DNA of 64,000 bases from Reticulitermes lucifugus (Eukaryota; Arthropoda; Insecta; Blattodea; Rhinotermitidae), in the NCBI GenBank assembly GCA_026260175.1, contig JAKCWW010000137.1, positions 1 through 64,000 on the forward strand. Direction: 5' to 3'. Positions 46,346 to 58,067 of the stretch are shown in pieces (positions within the stretch are counted from its first letter, which is position 1; each line of letters starts with the position of its first letter). The notes below the pieces were generated by a model, which was given only the letters and a program-made list of their open reading frames with translations, ran no database searches and was not told the origin of the DNA. A program made the translations under genes and the position numbers.

Positions 46346-47264
46346 CAGGGACAACAGTAAATGTGCATTATTCACTTTACATTCTACAAAATGCTTAGTA
46401 AGTGATAAATGTAAATCAAAGATCGATTTCTCCATTAACCGAACAATTCTGTCTGCAGATTACGCAGATTCTGTGCAGTTACTGTGCAGTTACTGTGCTT
46501 ACACTTCTTGTTCTATTACTTTACTTACACTGTCCTCCAAACCACCGACTGCATCACGACGTACAGTCAGTACCCGCTGTTCCTGACCTGTCGTCCTTAA
46601 CACATTCCACGCTAGGCATGACGTGGCTCTCTTGGAAGCATTGAAGGTGCCCGATTTATTTGGCGTTTTATAAATATCAGTATAAGGAAATATGATACGC
46701 ATTCTGTCTCACAGCCAACTATATTCTTCTTGAATTACCCTTAAAATGGAGACAAATAGCTGCTACGGAGCATTGTTATGGTACTTATATAACAATCTCC
46801 ATGGCGTCTTATAAGACGAAAGTTTTCAACTACACATCGATATTCAGCGACTCTTTATGGTCATTAAATAAATACTTTCATGGAAAATTTCAGAAGTGTA
46901 AGACAATCCTTTCGCCACGTTCAAATTAATACCACTCGCAAGCGCATAGAAGAACACGTGACTGTTTATTTCAAGTGACGTCTGAAGTCGTTGCCCCATG
47001 CGAACCCTTTATTAAGGACATTTTAATTTTACGTTAGAAACCTAGCAAAACATTATTTTTACATTGGACGGAAAAGAATAAAATGACATATGAAGGTGAT
47101 TCACAAACTACTCGTATATCCATTACGTGGTAGTGTTACAGGAAAGGAATCGAGTTAAGATCAGATGGGCCTAAGATGTAGCAAGCACAGAAAACCGTAA
47201 AACATAAAATTTTTTTCGAAATCTTTGCAGAAAAGATCTATTAAAAGTTAAATGCACCGTATAA
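46346..47264. other. Non-coding stretch
   Basis: A short tandem repeat (GTGCAGTTACT) lies near 46475-46497. Nothing else recognised. Confidence 0.4.
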
Positions 47265-47520
47265 TATGCCATGAAGGCACCGGGGGGAGGGAATGGGGGT
47301 GGGAAGGTAAAGGTACAGCTCTACCGTTTCTTTAAGCTCGGCGCTAGATGGGGGTGGGTCGTCAACGCCAAGCACCGCCGGGAATGATCTCCGTTACACG
47401 TTGCACAGGAGGCTGGGTGGGCCTGGACGGGCGCGGAAAATTTCGCCGCCACTGGGCTTCGAACACCTGACCGTCCAGGAGGTAGCGAGTCGCTATACCG
47501 ATTTAGCTATCCCGGCCGCT
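47265..47520 (-). mobile_element. tRNA-derived SINE (family C)
   Basis: Minus-strand copy close in sequence to 49830-50112: ATGCCATGAAGGCACC, GCTCGGCGCTAGATGG, GGAGGCTGGGTGGGCCTGG, GCGGAAAATTTCGCC, and the head reversed from GAGTCGCTATACCGATTTAGC. It carries a G-rich expansion at 47280-47306. Confidence 0.88.
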
Positions 47521-48247
47521 CTATAAGGCTCTGTGCAGAGGGAAGAAATAAAGGTGGAGCTTAGAAAAACATTGTTGTGAGGATTTTTACAGATCAACTG
47601 TATCAGAGGAGGAATAAGGCTGCACCGGGGCTCATAGCGAAGGTGAAGATCATATCTGGGTGGGTAGAACTTTGTAAAGAGTTTGAAGACTTCACTTCTG
47701 CGCTATTTCGACAAAGTCGCATAAAGAGACTAGCTTAGGTTCCGTCGCGATTCTCTTCTGAACTTCGGATTAGGAATAAGCCGATGACTTATTTGATTGT
47801 TAATAACTTCAGGATAAAATACATAAAACTTGGAAGTAAAGTTATTTATATGTCCGATGTTGGGCATGCAACCGCAGGTACCTGCGTCTCACTGATAACG
47901 TGATCTTCCGTCATCAATATAAATGGAAAAAAAGAGATGGTTAAGCCAAGACAAGAACTGAAATATTCCAACAAGAAACAAATCTAATTTCGAAGTTTGA
48001 AAAGAAAGAGTGTTCATTTCATTTTAGCATTTCTGATATAAGAAAGTAACAAAAAGGCATGCACTTCGTCAGATTGATAGACCGCGAGGGGCGACTGTCT
48101 CTTGCATAGCTGCGGGGTGGGGAGAAAGATAAAAAAGTTTTTCATCCCCATTTTAAAAAGAATTTTATGTATCAAGACAACCTGTATAATTTGATACAAG
48201 CACAGGAATGTCATCGAATGGATACACCTCCGCTATTACAATGGATG
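47521..48247. other. Non-coding stretch with a 14 bp palindrome
   Basis: CGCAGGTACCTGCG at 47873-47886 is a perfect palindrome. No gene was recognised. Confidence 0.45.
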
Positions 48248-48850
48248 GTGACCCAACGTGACGTCACTGATATTTCACCCAGAATCGCCACAGGTTTTAA
48301 GGAGACACAATTGATAAGGGGACCAGGATCAGGACACCATGTGATAAGCTGACGTCGCTGATATTTCACCCAGAATCGCCACAGGTATTAAGGAGACACA
48401 ATTGATAAGGGGACCAGGATCAGGACACCACGTGATAAGCTGACGTCGCTGATATTTAACTCAGTATCTCCGCGGAAACTGATTCTGTGTCACTGACACA
48501 TATCCCAAGATCACCAGAAGAGGCGACAAAACGTGACAGATCTGTGGCCCTGGATCAAACAAGATTATAAGTGACGTCGCTGATACCTTACTGAGGATCA
48601 TCACGCACCGTAACAGGTGACGTCACACTAAGATATTCCAAGATCGCCATGAGAGGCGATACTACAGTTACTTATACCTAGCGTGGGGCTAACGGGCGTG
48701 GTGGTATGGTGACGTCACTGACATGTATCCTAGGACAAACAGCCGTGGTATAGGGGTGACGACACTTACGTTAGTATCTACATAGTATAGGATCACCATA
48801 CAAGGTGATGATGTCATTGATACTTAGATCGTTATTACCATGCGAGATGA
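48248..48850 (+). repeat. Degenerate satellite with repeated TGACGTCR palindromes
   Basis: Two nearly identical 91 bp units start at 48259 and 48350 (TGACGTC, ATTTCACCCAGAATCGCCAC, GGGACCAGGATCAGGACACC). A third start lies at 48441. Decayed units continue to about 48850 with the shared theme TGACGTC followed by CTGATA or CTGACA and later AAGATCACC or AGATCGCCA. TGACGTCA occurs exactly at 48259, 48618 and 48710, and TGACGTCG at 48350, 48441 and 48572. TGACGTCA is the consensus cAMP-response element bound by CREB/ATF-type bZIP proteins. Whether it has any regulatory role here is unknown. Confidence 0.85.
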
Positions 48851-49816
48851 TTTCCATCTATACATAATTTCTTCTCTTCTTCATTTCGTTTTTCCTTTCC
48901 TTCTTTCTTACTTTATTTCCATCTTCTTTTCTGTCTTTAGGCCCCGCGATAAGAAATATCTGCTTATCATTACTGATGTTTCTGTTGGTAAAGGCAGTGA
49001 ATATTAATGTTACTTTGTATGGTCATAAAGTGTCTTAACGTCTAACAGAATACCCAGTCCAAATGCTAGGTACACAGCTAACAAAACCTGCCTCTTCATC
49101 TCAGTCGATTGAATGGCAGGAGAAAGGCCGAGTAATTTAAAAAAAAGTGTACTAATAATTAGCAAGGAGCAGCACAAGATAATGACAGTAAGGGAATATG
49201 TTTTGCCTAAATATTTCATAAACCCTTTCAAAATTTATTATCTAATTCCCAGAACAAAAAGAGTACATATGCTATTATTTTTAAGTCAAAGACAGAGGGA
49301 AATGAGCTATCTTACAAAGAAAGAGAGTAGAGTTTTTGACATAAAAACCGACAGCTGGGTAGCGATAGGCAAGGTGTCGTGGAAAGACCCTACACAGGTC
49401 AAGTATATGGGGCTCTATCCACCCACCCACAATAATCTCCCCTCTCCTAAACATCATTATAAAAATATGCGTGTACCCTATAATCATCTGCTACAAAGTA
49501 CAAGGCAACATATGATTATCTGAGGAGCAGCTTTCAGCATTCCGTCACATACACACGTACTGCAGGCCTACCTACCGGTCAGCTCATTTGGACTGTAAGA
49601 AGTCCAGTCACATACATAGACAAGTGATGGTCATTTGCCACTTCCATAAGTGTCTTAATGATGTCTTCATCATCAAGTGACTCGAGAATTAATTGAATAA
49701 ATGGTGATTGAAAGACCACTTTAACTGACTCACAGGATGAGTAAACTCATGCTCGCGCCTATGTCTAATTATATGTCCACAGCCGTCTAAAATCTATGAA
49801 TACTAGTGCCTTGGGC
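48851..49816. other. Non-coding stretch with two overlapping unsupported frames
   Basis: A 136-residue plus frame (49113-49523) overlaps a 73-residue minus frame (49010-49231) that looks like two hydrophobic segments. Neither has a recognisable motif or a clear promoter or splice context. Confidence 0.35.
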
Positions 49817-49829
49817 GTAAGATCCTATA

Positions 49830-50112
49830 AAGGTAAAGTTCTCCCTAGAACGGGCCATGAAGGTCCAAAGGGAGAGTAGAGGTATAGCTCTACTCTTTCT
49901 TTAACCCTGGCACTAGATGACGGTGGGTGGTCAACTCCACGCCCCGGCCGCTTTACCCCCGGGAAAGAGACCCGGTACCCATTTTATAGGAGGCTGGGTG
50001 CGCCCCAGGGCCTGTTTGGACGGGTGCGGAAAATTTCGCCCCCACCGGGATTCGATCCCCGGACCGTCCAACACGTAGCGAGTCGCTATACCGACTGAGC
50101 TATCCCGGCCCA
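49830..50112 (-). mobile_element. tRNA-derived SINE (family C), intact copy with target-site duplication
   Basis: Best copy of the family. On the minus strand: GGCCGGGATAGCTCAGTCGG (A box), GGGGATCGAATCCCGG (B box), then the body to the TTACCTTT end. It is bracketed by identical 13 bp GTAAGATCCTATA at 49817-49829 and 50113-50125. The exact duplication and intact promoter boxes point to recent insertion. About ten other full or partial copies lie in the window. Confidence 0.95.
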
Positions 50113-50125
50113 GTAAGATCCTATA

Positions 50126-50205
50126 GCCTGGTAAAATTGTACCAATGTTTCGGAGAAATCTGATGTCGCCATCTTCTGGGTACAAAATGAGGAGAGCAGG
50201 TACAT
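50126..50205 (-). mobile_element. Family I fragment
   Basis: Read on the minus strand: ACCCAGAAGATGGCGACATC, then TCTCCGAAACATTGGTAC, the family I order. The SINE at 49830 inserted at its end. Confidence 0.55.
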
Positions 50206-50284
50206 CCGAAGGGTTCGGACATTTTTACCAGAATATACGGCGGTGTCACATGCAAAAAGACTGTAACCCAGTGGTGAACAAGTT

Positions 50285-50430
50285 TTCCAAAAATCTCGAA
50301 GCCACTTCAAAATTCTAGGCGCCAGAAGGGTGAAATGAAGAAAATTCCATACCGAAAACACACAAATATTAGGTGCCAGTGTATAAAATTTAGTCGCACC
50401 GGCGACCTGGTGCCCGGGATTTGTAGGCTT
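50285..50430 (+). repeat. Degenerate interspersed repeat (family J), copy 2
   Basis: Colinear with 19265-19430, including the pairing GCACCGGCGACCTGGTGCCC against GCCCGGGCGATCTGACGACC. Confidence 0.55.
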
Positions 50431-50439
50431 CTGTTATAC

Positions 50440-50585
50440 CCACCCTCAGAACTTCAAATTTCACGGGACAAATAAGTAGAAAACAGTTGTTACTGTGGTC
50501 ACGGCGGTGACAATCAACTTTAAGGTCTTCAGGGATATGACGCCGTGCGATTTTGTAAGTAGGTACCCACGTTTCCTTAAACATG
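50440..50585 (-). mobile_element. Family I copy, minus strand, head-to-head with the next
   Basis: The minus strand reads AAGGAAACGTGGGTACC, ATCGCACGGCGTCATATCCC, TGAAGACC, GATTGTCACCGCCGTGACC, the same order as the foldback arms at 14171-14352. Confidence 0.55.
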
Positions 50586-50609
50586 CTGCCTTCATGTTCA
50601 CAGTATAAG

Positions 50610-50760
50610 AGGGATCACTATTTTACTCTGAAGATGGAGGCAGCAGGTTCCCCCGAAACGTTGGTACGGGCCACATCAGTCCTATACGATCGCAATCTGG
50701 TTTTTATTCTGTTACTTCAGCCACTGAAAACTAGTATCTCTGACCTATTTGGATTCACAA
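50610..50760 (+). mobile_element. Family I copy, plus strand
   Basis: CTCTGAAGATGGAGGCAGC, GGTTCCCCCGAAACGTTGG, then a less conserved tail. Together with 50440-50585 it forms a divergent head-to-head pair. Confidence 0.55.
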
Positions 50761-52299
50761 TTAATTCTGAAACGATTCATGTTTTAGACATTTTTTAGGA
50801 CTTCTTGCATGGGAGCGGCTATCATAAGGCTCTTACATGTAGGAACACAGAACAAGGCGGTAAAATGCGTGAACACATTGATTACTGGAGTTGAATTAGA
50901 ACATATGATTCCTGCAGTAGCTAGTTAAGTCGGCTTAGCTGGAAACCACCCACTTAATAAGGGTTCGAGCAATAGGTTCAATTCTAGACAAGAAGTGAAC
51001 AAGCAGAAGACACGTACTAACTGAGGAAAAACTAGGCGAAACTAGTTCTAGATTGGAGACATCTCAAGAAAATCGTGGGTTCGATTTGCACAGCATATTG
51101 GCATGTCTGTTCACAATCAGGGCGAACTGCAAAAAAAACTACGCCATTTACATCCACATGAGATGACTGTAGTTCACAAACTCTGCAACACAGATCATCT
51201 GGCAAGAGTGAATTTTTGGAACAGGTACAGTCATACAGTTTCATACTTTCATACAGGAATAGACACTACTCTCTCTGTTTAGCAACAACCTTTATTTTCA
51301 TCTCACTAGATACGTGAAATATCGATATAAAACAAACAATTCTGCAGAAATCCCACCTTAACCCAGGAAGTGCCATCACACTTAATAAACATTAAGAGTT
51401 TGCTCTTTCTAATGGTTACAGAGTGTGTTCTCTGTGAGGTACGAACCTAAGTTATAAACCACACACATTCTTATGCCATCGTAACACATACTACCATCCC
51501 TAAAGTTTAAAGATTGTATGTAATGGTCATGTAATGATCTATACGTATAATTCTGCGACCGTGACATGTCGATCCACATTTTGTCTGCGCACAAACGCGG
51601 TCACGCATTTCCCACACCCTTCGCGGCTCAACGTGCTTATGGCCAGTCTCCAGTAACATACGCTGCAGAAGGCAACTTATGAAGTTGATATAAAAAGCTC
51701 GGAAGGGCTAGCAGACGCATAAAACTTATACCAGCTCAGAAGCACTCCTAACCCCTGATGGTTTTATCGCGTCCCGATGCCGGACACAAAGAGTGAGAGA
51801 CAGAGAAGTTTCACAGCCATTAGCATATGAGCACCAGCCACTTTTTGTTCCTAGTGGCAGTTTTTTTTATATCTCCCTTTCTTTCTGCGGATAGAGATGA
51901 AATGATGGGCCATTTACATACTGACTGTGGAATCGGGGAACGGCAGAAGACTTGGAGCCAGGGAGACATGGGAAGATAGTGACTGCGCCTCTCTCTGGGC
52001 TGCAGATTCTTCAGTAAGGAGACGGTTATTAGAGCCTTGTTAGTCCAACATTACCTCTGTCGGCACACTGCAACGTGGGAGATGTGTGGTTGTCGTGGAG
52101 GTAATAATATTACGAATTTATGGGACGTGACACCTAGTAGTATGGTAGAGACGTGTCAAACTACATGAAGTAAACATCCAAGAAAACTGTAATGTTATTT
52201 AATTATAAATACGGTAACTTTAAAACATAATTAAATATATAAGGAATCATTCATTTCATACACTGTGTCTATCGTCTTGAGTTAGAAGGAACAAGAACA
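50761..52299. other. Non-coding stretch
   Basis: No gene or repeat family recognised. Confidence 0.4.
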
Positions 52300-52350
52300 G
52301 TAAAACACCGTTTCGGGAACAGGATCCGTCCCCATCAGCAGGCTGGAAAT
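52300..52350 (-). mobile_element. Repeat fragment with a hammerhead-like half
   Basis: Minus strand: CTGATGG, GGGGAC and GTTCCC able to pair as a 6 bp stem (one G-T), then GAAAC. This matches the order of core, stem II and GAAA in a hammerhead, apart from a G where the core needs A. Stem I partners were not found. Element type unknown. Confidence 0.35.
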
Positions 52351-52814
52351 TACAGGCCCCAATATTGTAAATAGGTTTATCTATCGGAACCTACTGAATA
52401 GGGTTCCAGCCCTATTTTTAGCCTGAAAACGGGCATCGATACTCTTCTAGAAGCACTGTCCTATTGTTTATTGTTATTTTTTAACACGAGACAATGGACA
52501 AGCCCATAAACTGAAAGATTCCAAATGTGACACAATACCGTCAGAACCCGGTAGAGTTGTACATCTAATTAAATGTATTAAAAAATTGGCCTACATGAAT
52601 ATTTGTGGCAAAAAAAAAACTTATGTGAAATGCATGATTTAAGTTTTTCAGATTAAAGTGTATATTTCTAACGTCCCTTGTCCTTTAAAGCGACACAGTT
52701 ACAAAACTCTCACTTAAGTTACTGATACTACATCATTTTCAACCGAAAATGAAAATTTTTCGGTAGAAACGTTCTTCCTCAGTTCCTGTTAAAGTTTTCT
52801 TGATTCTGCATTAT
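52351..52814. other. Non-coding stretch
   Basis: Nothing recognised. Confidence 0.4.
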
Positions 52815-53036
52815 CTACGTCTCGTCTGTCATGTTCAAATGCCATGTTGCTCTTTGCTTACCATTCCTTATACTGCGAATACTCAGTTGTTTCCTTACTT
52901 CATCTCTTTTATGACCTGTTAGCCTACGCCAAGCAAGAAATCGCAGAAATTTCATTTCGACTGCTTGTATTCGTAACTGAACCCACTCCATAATTCTAAG
53001 CTTTGCAATCACAAAGAAATGCAGAAATTTAATCAC
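52815..53036 (-). pseudogene. LINE reverse transcriptase C-terminal fragment
   Basis: RIQAVEMKFLRFLAWRRLTG followed by HKRDEVRKQLSIRSI resembles the conserved RIQAAEMKFLR block that follows the polymerase domain in several insect LINEs. The segment is short and ends abruptly. The family appears different from those at 24310 and 37190. Confidence 0.6.
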
Positions 53037-53344
53037 TGTATAAAATTCTGTTAATACATGTTGGTAGAGAAGAACCTTTACAATAGAATAATTGATGTTA
53101 ATCTTCCGTCACATATTTTCTTTGAAATAAAGGCAATAAACAAGACTTCATTTTGGATTCCTGTTCTCTAAGCACAGAAAAAGAGGAAAAGAGAGAAATC
53201 ACTGTCACATGTTACGAATCTGTCATTGCTATTCAATCTAGCATTCTTCAAATTGAGTCACACTGGTAGGGGGAAATTGTTGTTTTATTGACTCGTAATT
53301 GTAACACGAGGATACACGTATACGTCAGCTGACTACACTACATA

Positions 53345-53426
53345 TACAGAATGTTCCACTTAAAACCGGCCCCCCCTTTTTATTTCTTTGTGCAAGCGGG
53401 CCGGTTTTAAGTGGAACACTCTGTAT
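53345..53426. mobile_element. Short mariner-like MITE
   Basis: Terminal inverted repeats TACAGAATGTTCCACTTAAA and (reversed) TACAGAGTGTTCCACTTAAA continue to ACCGGCCC, about 29 bp, with only a ~23 bp T-rich middle. TA dinucleotides flank both ends, as for Tc1/mariner target duplication. There is no coding capacity. Recognition rests on the TACAGRGTGTTCC-type terminus and TA flanks. Confidence 0.7.
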
Positions 53427-53428
53427 AT

Positions 53429-56269
53429 TCCAAATGCGTTACGCGATAATTTTTATATCTCATGCATACTGATGCTGTCTATTGCTCTGAATGCATTCGC
53501 ACCATGGATGTTACACTGTACTTAGACAAATTATTTTGCCCTTACTTAGTTAAACATAAAACGCATCAAAATTGTTTAAATTAAGAATTGTGGCTCTAAA
53601 ACTTATTTCCTTATCGTGAAACTTAAGAAGTTTTTATAATACAAGCAGTTTTAAAAGAAAACCCATTTATATCGACTGGAGCTCTGTGTAAAATTATTAA
53701 TTTGATAAATATTTAAGATATTACAAAGTAAATTCCCTGGATAATTTTCTGTGTAGACACACAATACATAATTTTATTAAAATCCGTACCGTAGTTTTGG
53801 ATATGGAGTACGCCATGAAGGAGGCAGACACACGAATTCTCCAACATGTATTTATTTGAACCGTTTTGTGCAAAGAATGCTTAAAATTACTGGATATTAT
53901 ACATAATGCATTAATACGAATAAATAGGGTAGTAATAACATGTGAAGCTCCACGTACAGGATATTGTCTATGTGTACCGGAAGTTGGAGGTGTTCTAACG
54001 TACGTCACTCGGTTTCCTTTGTAACTACTTATGTTTGAAGTTTTTTAAAAATCAAATCATGAGTAAAAATTGTACGTCTAGAAGAGGATAAGTTAACACA
54101 AATGTGGCCTGCATTGCATACAATTAATTTTATATTTTATACATTAAGTAGTACTTTGACCTATAATTTATTTGACAATGAGGAATAACTCTTAGTTAAG
54201 ACAAAAGTCCCGCCCTGAAATTGGAAACAGGAAGAATGCGTAAGGAAATGGGCGTGGAATAAAGACAGAAAAAGAAAAGACTTGCACAAAAGAGAATAAC
54301 GATACAGCGAGAAAAAATCAAAACTCTTATTAAAAATTAACACAATACCAGGGGACAGTTTTATAAAAATACTTCCAGCACGCAGCTGCGCGCAGCAACA
54401 CCGGTTTCATAATTACAACGGTCTCCTTACATATAGAGAAATAATCCCATCCCCAATGCATGTTCGTTAAATACTAATAACAAAAAGTTATAAAAGACGC
54501 AAAGTTTAAAAAAATCAGGGTCACTTTTAATTAGCACCGTCATGTAACCCTAGAGGTTGCATTTATAATTATTTTAAACATGCAAAGTAGGGCTCAATGT
54601 ACGGGCTAAGAGTAAGAGTGGCATATGGCGTCGTTCATCGCAGGTCACTCAATCCCCGAAACAGCTGTGGAACTAGATACTCTTCAACAACTGCAGCACT
54701 CTAACTTTGTGATCGCGGATTCATATTATGTTCGGGACATGGATGTACGTTCACGATTTTCTGTGTTATTGGTCGTTTAAGCAGCGGCTTTGCGTAAGCC
54801 AAATTTCAGGTTCAAGTGGTTCTAACAAATAAGTGTATACTTCTTTGAATTCTGAATCATAATTGTAAATTAAAAAATAATAAGAAAAATGCAGTAACTG
54901 CATCACTGTGGACAATCATTTTTCAATTCCCCCCCCCCTCTGGACCTCGATTTTAACGACCTACATGGTTATGTGGCTATGTTGACTTGTCACGCCGTGG
55001 CTTCAGTTTCTCTTCTTGATCTGCTTGACCACAAACATGACATTACGACACATCGAAACATCGGTAACTAGCCGACACTTCCAGAAAACTACGAGTATAC
55101 TCTTCAGCAACACCGCAGTGATAGCCTAAAATATCTCTTCATCTGTATATTTATTGTCAGTATCTCAGATCATATAGTGTTAAATTATTGTAGTCTTGGT
55201 GGATAATAAATTGGGAAGAAACGTGGAATGAAGTGGCCGTGGTCTAACTTAGGTACCAAGCGTTGTCCAAGAGCATTACGTTGTCCAAGTGCATTATCAG
55301 TCACGTTGGGTGTAGGCCTGAGATACGGAACGGGGATTTCCGGATTGTAACGCAGGGGCACCATGTTCATTCACGTGTAGGAATCCGTTATTTTAACTCT
55401 CATTGTGTCACGTGTTTTATAATGGAAAATACTCGTATACTACAGTTAGATACCATTAAACAAACCATGTGTAACGATGTGCATAACCTGTACCTTAATT
55501 CCTTCTACTGTTTCTACTTACTGCATCCTCTGGCCTGTTCGAATTCAAAGTCCTATTCAGGAATATGGTAGGACACTTTGGATGGAGGATCGGGAAAACA
55601 CAACACCTCTGTCTACATAAAAAAATACACCCGCAGAGATAAAAGCGGACATATATGCAGTCCTTTATTTAAATTCTCACAGCTGGTGTTCGCATTATAT
55701 TCCAAAGGATATGAAATTCCGAAAATAACGTAGTATAAAGTTACTTTTCCACCGATGTCAAATTTGGTGTAGTCCGCAGACAGACGCTGTGCTGAGAACC
55801 ACGTATGAATGCCCTGGAACATTCTTGTCCGTAAGTGTTCCAAGTGCTGAGGTTGTAAAAAACTGGTCAGATGAGTCCGCGTTTTCTACAGCCGATGTGG
55901 AAGAAAGGGTCTTGTCTGTGCTGAGACATGTAGGGGTCTATATGGATATTGTACGGTAGGGGATAGCTTATGAACTGAGGCGAACACACGTGTACGCTAT
56001 CTGCATATGGTCATAGGATTGGTGGACGGAAATGGGGGACCTACAGTGTGGCCCAAAAATCGAAACCCAATCCTTATACATTAAGGACTACCGCGTGCTG
56101 TTTTATCCTTACGTATTCCGCTTACGAACTAGTGGCAGAAGATGGCAGTGTTGCTAGCATTAACAATACCAAAGATCGCGAAAACAAACTATACTGGAAT
56201 TTATGTTTGAAAGGTCAGTTTTGTTATACGTTTCATTTGGGAGGTTATCAACTGTCTGCTTGACGTTAG
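53429..56269. other. Long non-coding stretch
   Basis: A small direct repeat (CGTTGTCCAAG at 55261 and 55280) is present. The 102-residue plus frame at 55263-55571 and the 76-residue minus frame at 55613-55843 have no recognised domain. Confidence 0.4.
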
Positions 56270-56350
56270 ATATTTTTGACGCAGCTTGTTTTGAGGATTC
56301 CCCTCTTCTGGGATATGACGCTGCATTACTGGGTAATCGTTTCCAGACAT
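56270..56350 (-). mobile_element. Family I-like fragment
   Basis: The minus strand reads GATTACCCAGTAATGCAGCG, TCATATCCCAGAAGAGG, resembling the later part of family I (GACGCCGTGTAATTACCCAGAAGG). Confidence 0.35.
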
Positions 56351-56925
56351 TTCAGAGCAACACAGTGAAATCGTCTTCAAGGTCCGGTATGCCAATTAAG
56401 AGAGCTTGCTGTGATATGAAAACAACACTGCACGTGTAGAAAATTATTTTCTCAACAAACTGTTTGCTCCAACACTTCTCGTTGACAACTGGACAAGCTT
56501 TATACTTGTCCTCACACGTACAAAGTGCTGACGCGCGCTGTTCTGTGTTGACGTGACTTTATGACACTATTATCATTTCAAGAAGAAAATAATTTCTAGG
56601 ATCATCTGTAGGTTTTCTTTTGCTTTTTACGTTTCTCAGTTTCATCCCTTATTCACGTCGTTAACAATGTTTGACTCAGTCCCTTGCCTTCCGTCGCTTT
56701 TTGAATTCCTTCTTACCATCGTCTTTTTGGACTATCGATTCGACGTTTGGCAATTGCACAGACATAACGTGCCACTTATGTATTTAACCTACTTTATGCC
56801 CTAAGCATGATGAAAACTTACGTATACAGGTCAGATTTAAAGAATAATTTATTACATGGTTAAAGTCTTCTGCAATAAGATGCTGTATAATATTGCAGAT
56901 ATTTGTCACAGGTCTGGATGAACAT
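56351..56925. other. Non-coding stretch
   Basis: Nothing recognised. Confidence 0.4.
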
Positions 56926-57010
56926 GCTGCCTTTACCTCCACCAGAAGATGGAGGCAGGAAATTCCTCCGAAACTTTACTACCTATCTACCATAATATAC
57001 GGCATCATAT
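56926..57010 (+). mobile_element. Family I fragment
   Basis: CCAGAAGATGGAGGCAGG, TTCCTCCGAAACTTTACTACC in the family order. Confidence 0.5.
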
Positions 57011-57806
57011 TCCAGACTATGAGGCTCTCACCCCTAACCGCCGTCAGCATACTGCCAGCAGTACTGAACATTCAAAAGTGACAATAACTTGTCTCCGTTC
57101 TGAAGTCGAGGGTATAGAACACACGTAACTGATCTCCAGATCAGTAGTTTGATGTGAAGTGCGTAGCAATGTTGTTTCGTAATCGTGAAGTCCCGTATTA
57201 AAATCTGGGTCCGGAGACTGGCTAACCTAACTGAAGATTTGCGTGTTTTTTTCCCAGTTACTCAAACCAACGCCGGTGTAATGCATCGACGCATCCCACG
57301 AGCTCTTCCTTCCGCGTTTCTTCAATTAATTATCCACTGATCTTCCTAACACTTCAAGCTATATATTACGAGCTACTGACAGAGATGTCAAACAAAATAT
57401 AAATAACACAATAATTACAGAGATAATAAAAATGATGCTACACCTTGGTTTAAATTTTCAAGCATACTTGAATATGTTGTAATTACATCAGAATTGCTTA
57501 TGTCCAGTGTATAATGGTGGCTACCAAACTAATGTTTTAAGATCAGACTGTTGTAATTACTCAGCACACTTATGCTCCCGTAAAATGCATGAGTGCTGTA
57601 CCAGGACAGCGTTTGAATTTAGAAGACAACTTACAACGAAAAATGTTGCTGTAAAGGCATATCCATTGACATCAGGCGTTCAGAACGATATAATATAGAG
57701 TGGGCGTAAAAATTTCAGTACTCGCAAATTCATATTAGGAAGCAGTTTGCTTTTTTTCCTTTTCCTGTACCTCAGACACTCAGCAGCTTAGTTCATCACT
57801 CGACGT
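57011..57806. other. Non-coding stretch
   Basis: No supported feature. Confidence 0.4.
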
Positions 57807-58067
57807 CAGTGTTTCCCCACCAGCGTTCCGCAGAAAAGCTTTAGGGTTTGGCGAGAAATCGTGAAATACGTAACCATTTTGAAATACCGCAAAAAATTCC
57901 AAATATCTCGGGAATTTTATCCGGCAACTGACGATACTGGACTAAACTCCGTGCGCTACTAACAGCCCTTATATTTTCGGGCTTGTAACCTTTTCATAGG
58001 TAAGGGTTCCTCGGGATAAAAAAATATTTTTGGGGTTTTTCCATGGAAGAAAGGTTGGGGAACACTG
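57807..58067. mobile_element. hAT-like non-autonomous element (MITE)
   Basis: The left end CAGTGTTTCCCCACC and the right end GGTTGGGGAACACTG form inverted repeats with a 1 bp indel. CAGTG...CACTG with a CCCCAACC-type terminus is typical of hAT elements. The 261 bp interior has no transposase frame. An 8 bp target duplication is expected, but the flanks CTCGACGT and GTTTAGTG do not match, so the flanks have decayed or one end is recombinant. Confidence 0.7.

Noticed and set aside
48259-48448. CRISPR-like spaced repeats
   Set aside because: The 91 bp units repeat as a whole with no unique spacers; a satellite in eukaryotic DNA.
49010-49523. Overlapping frames of 136 (plus) and 73 (minus) residues, the latter hydrophobic
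   Set aside because: Opposite-strand overlap, no family motif, no splice or promoter context; hydrophobic runs arise easily from AT-rich DNA.
50046-50110. Possible tRNA gene from good A and B boxes on the minus strand
   Set aside because: No acceptor-stem closure, followed by SINE body and bracketed by target-site duplications.
49931-50185. 84-residue frame that resembles predicted cockroach proteins
   Set aside because: Family C SINE read through its tRNA-like head, extended into a family I fragment.
54600-54790. tRNA-like B box (GATCGCGGATTCATA) suggesting another SINE
   Set aside because: No convincing A box, no second copy in the window and no target-site duplication.
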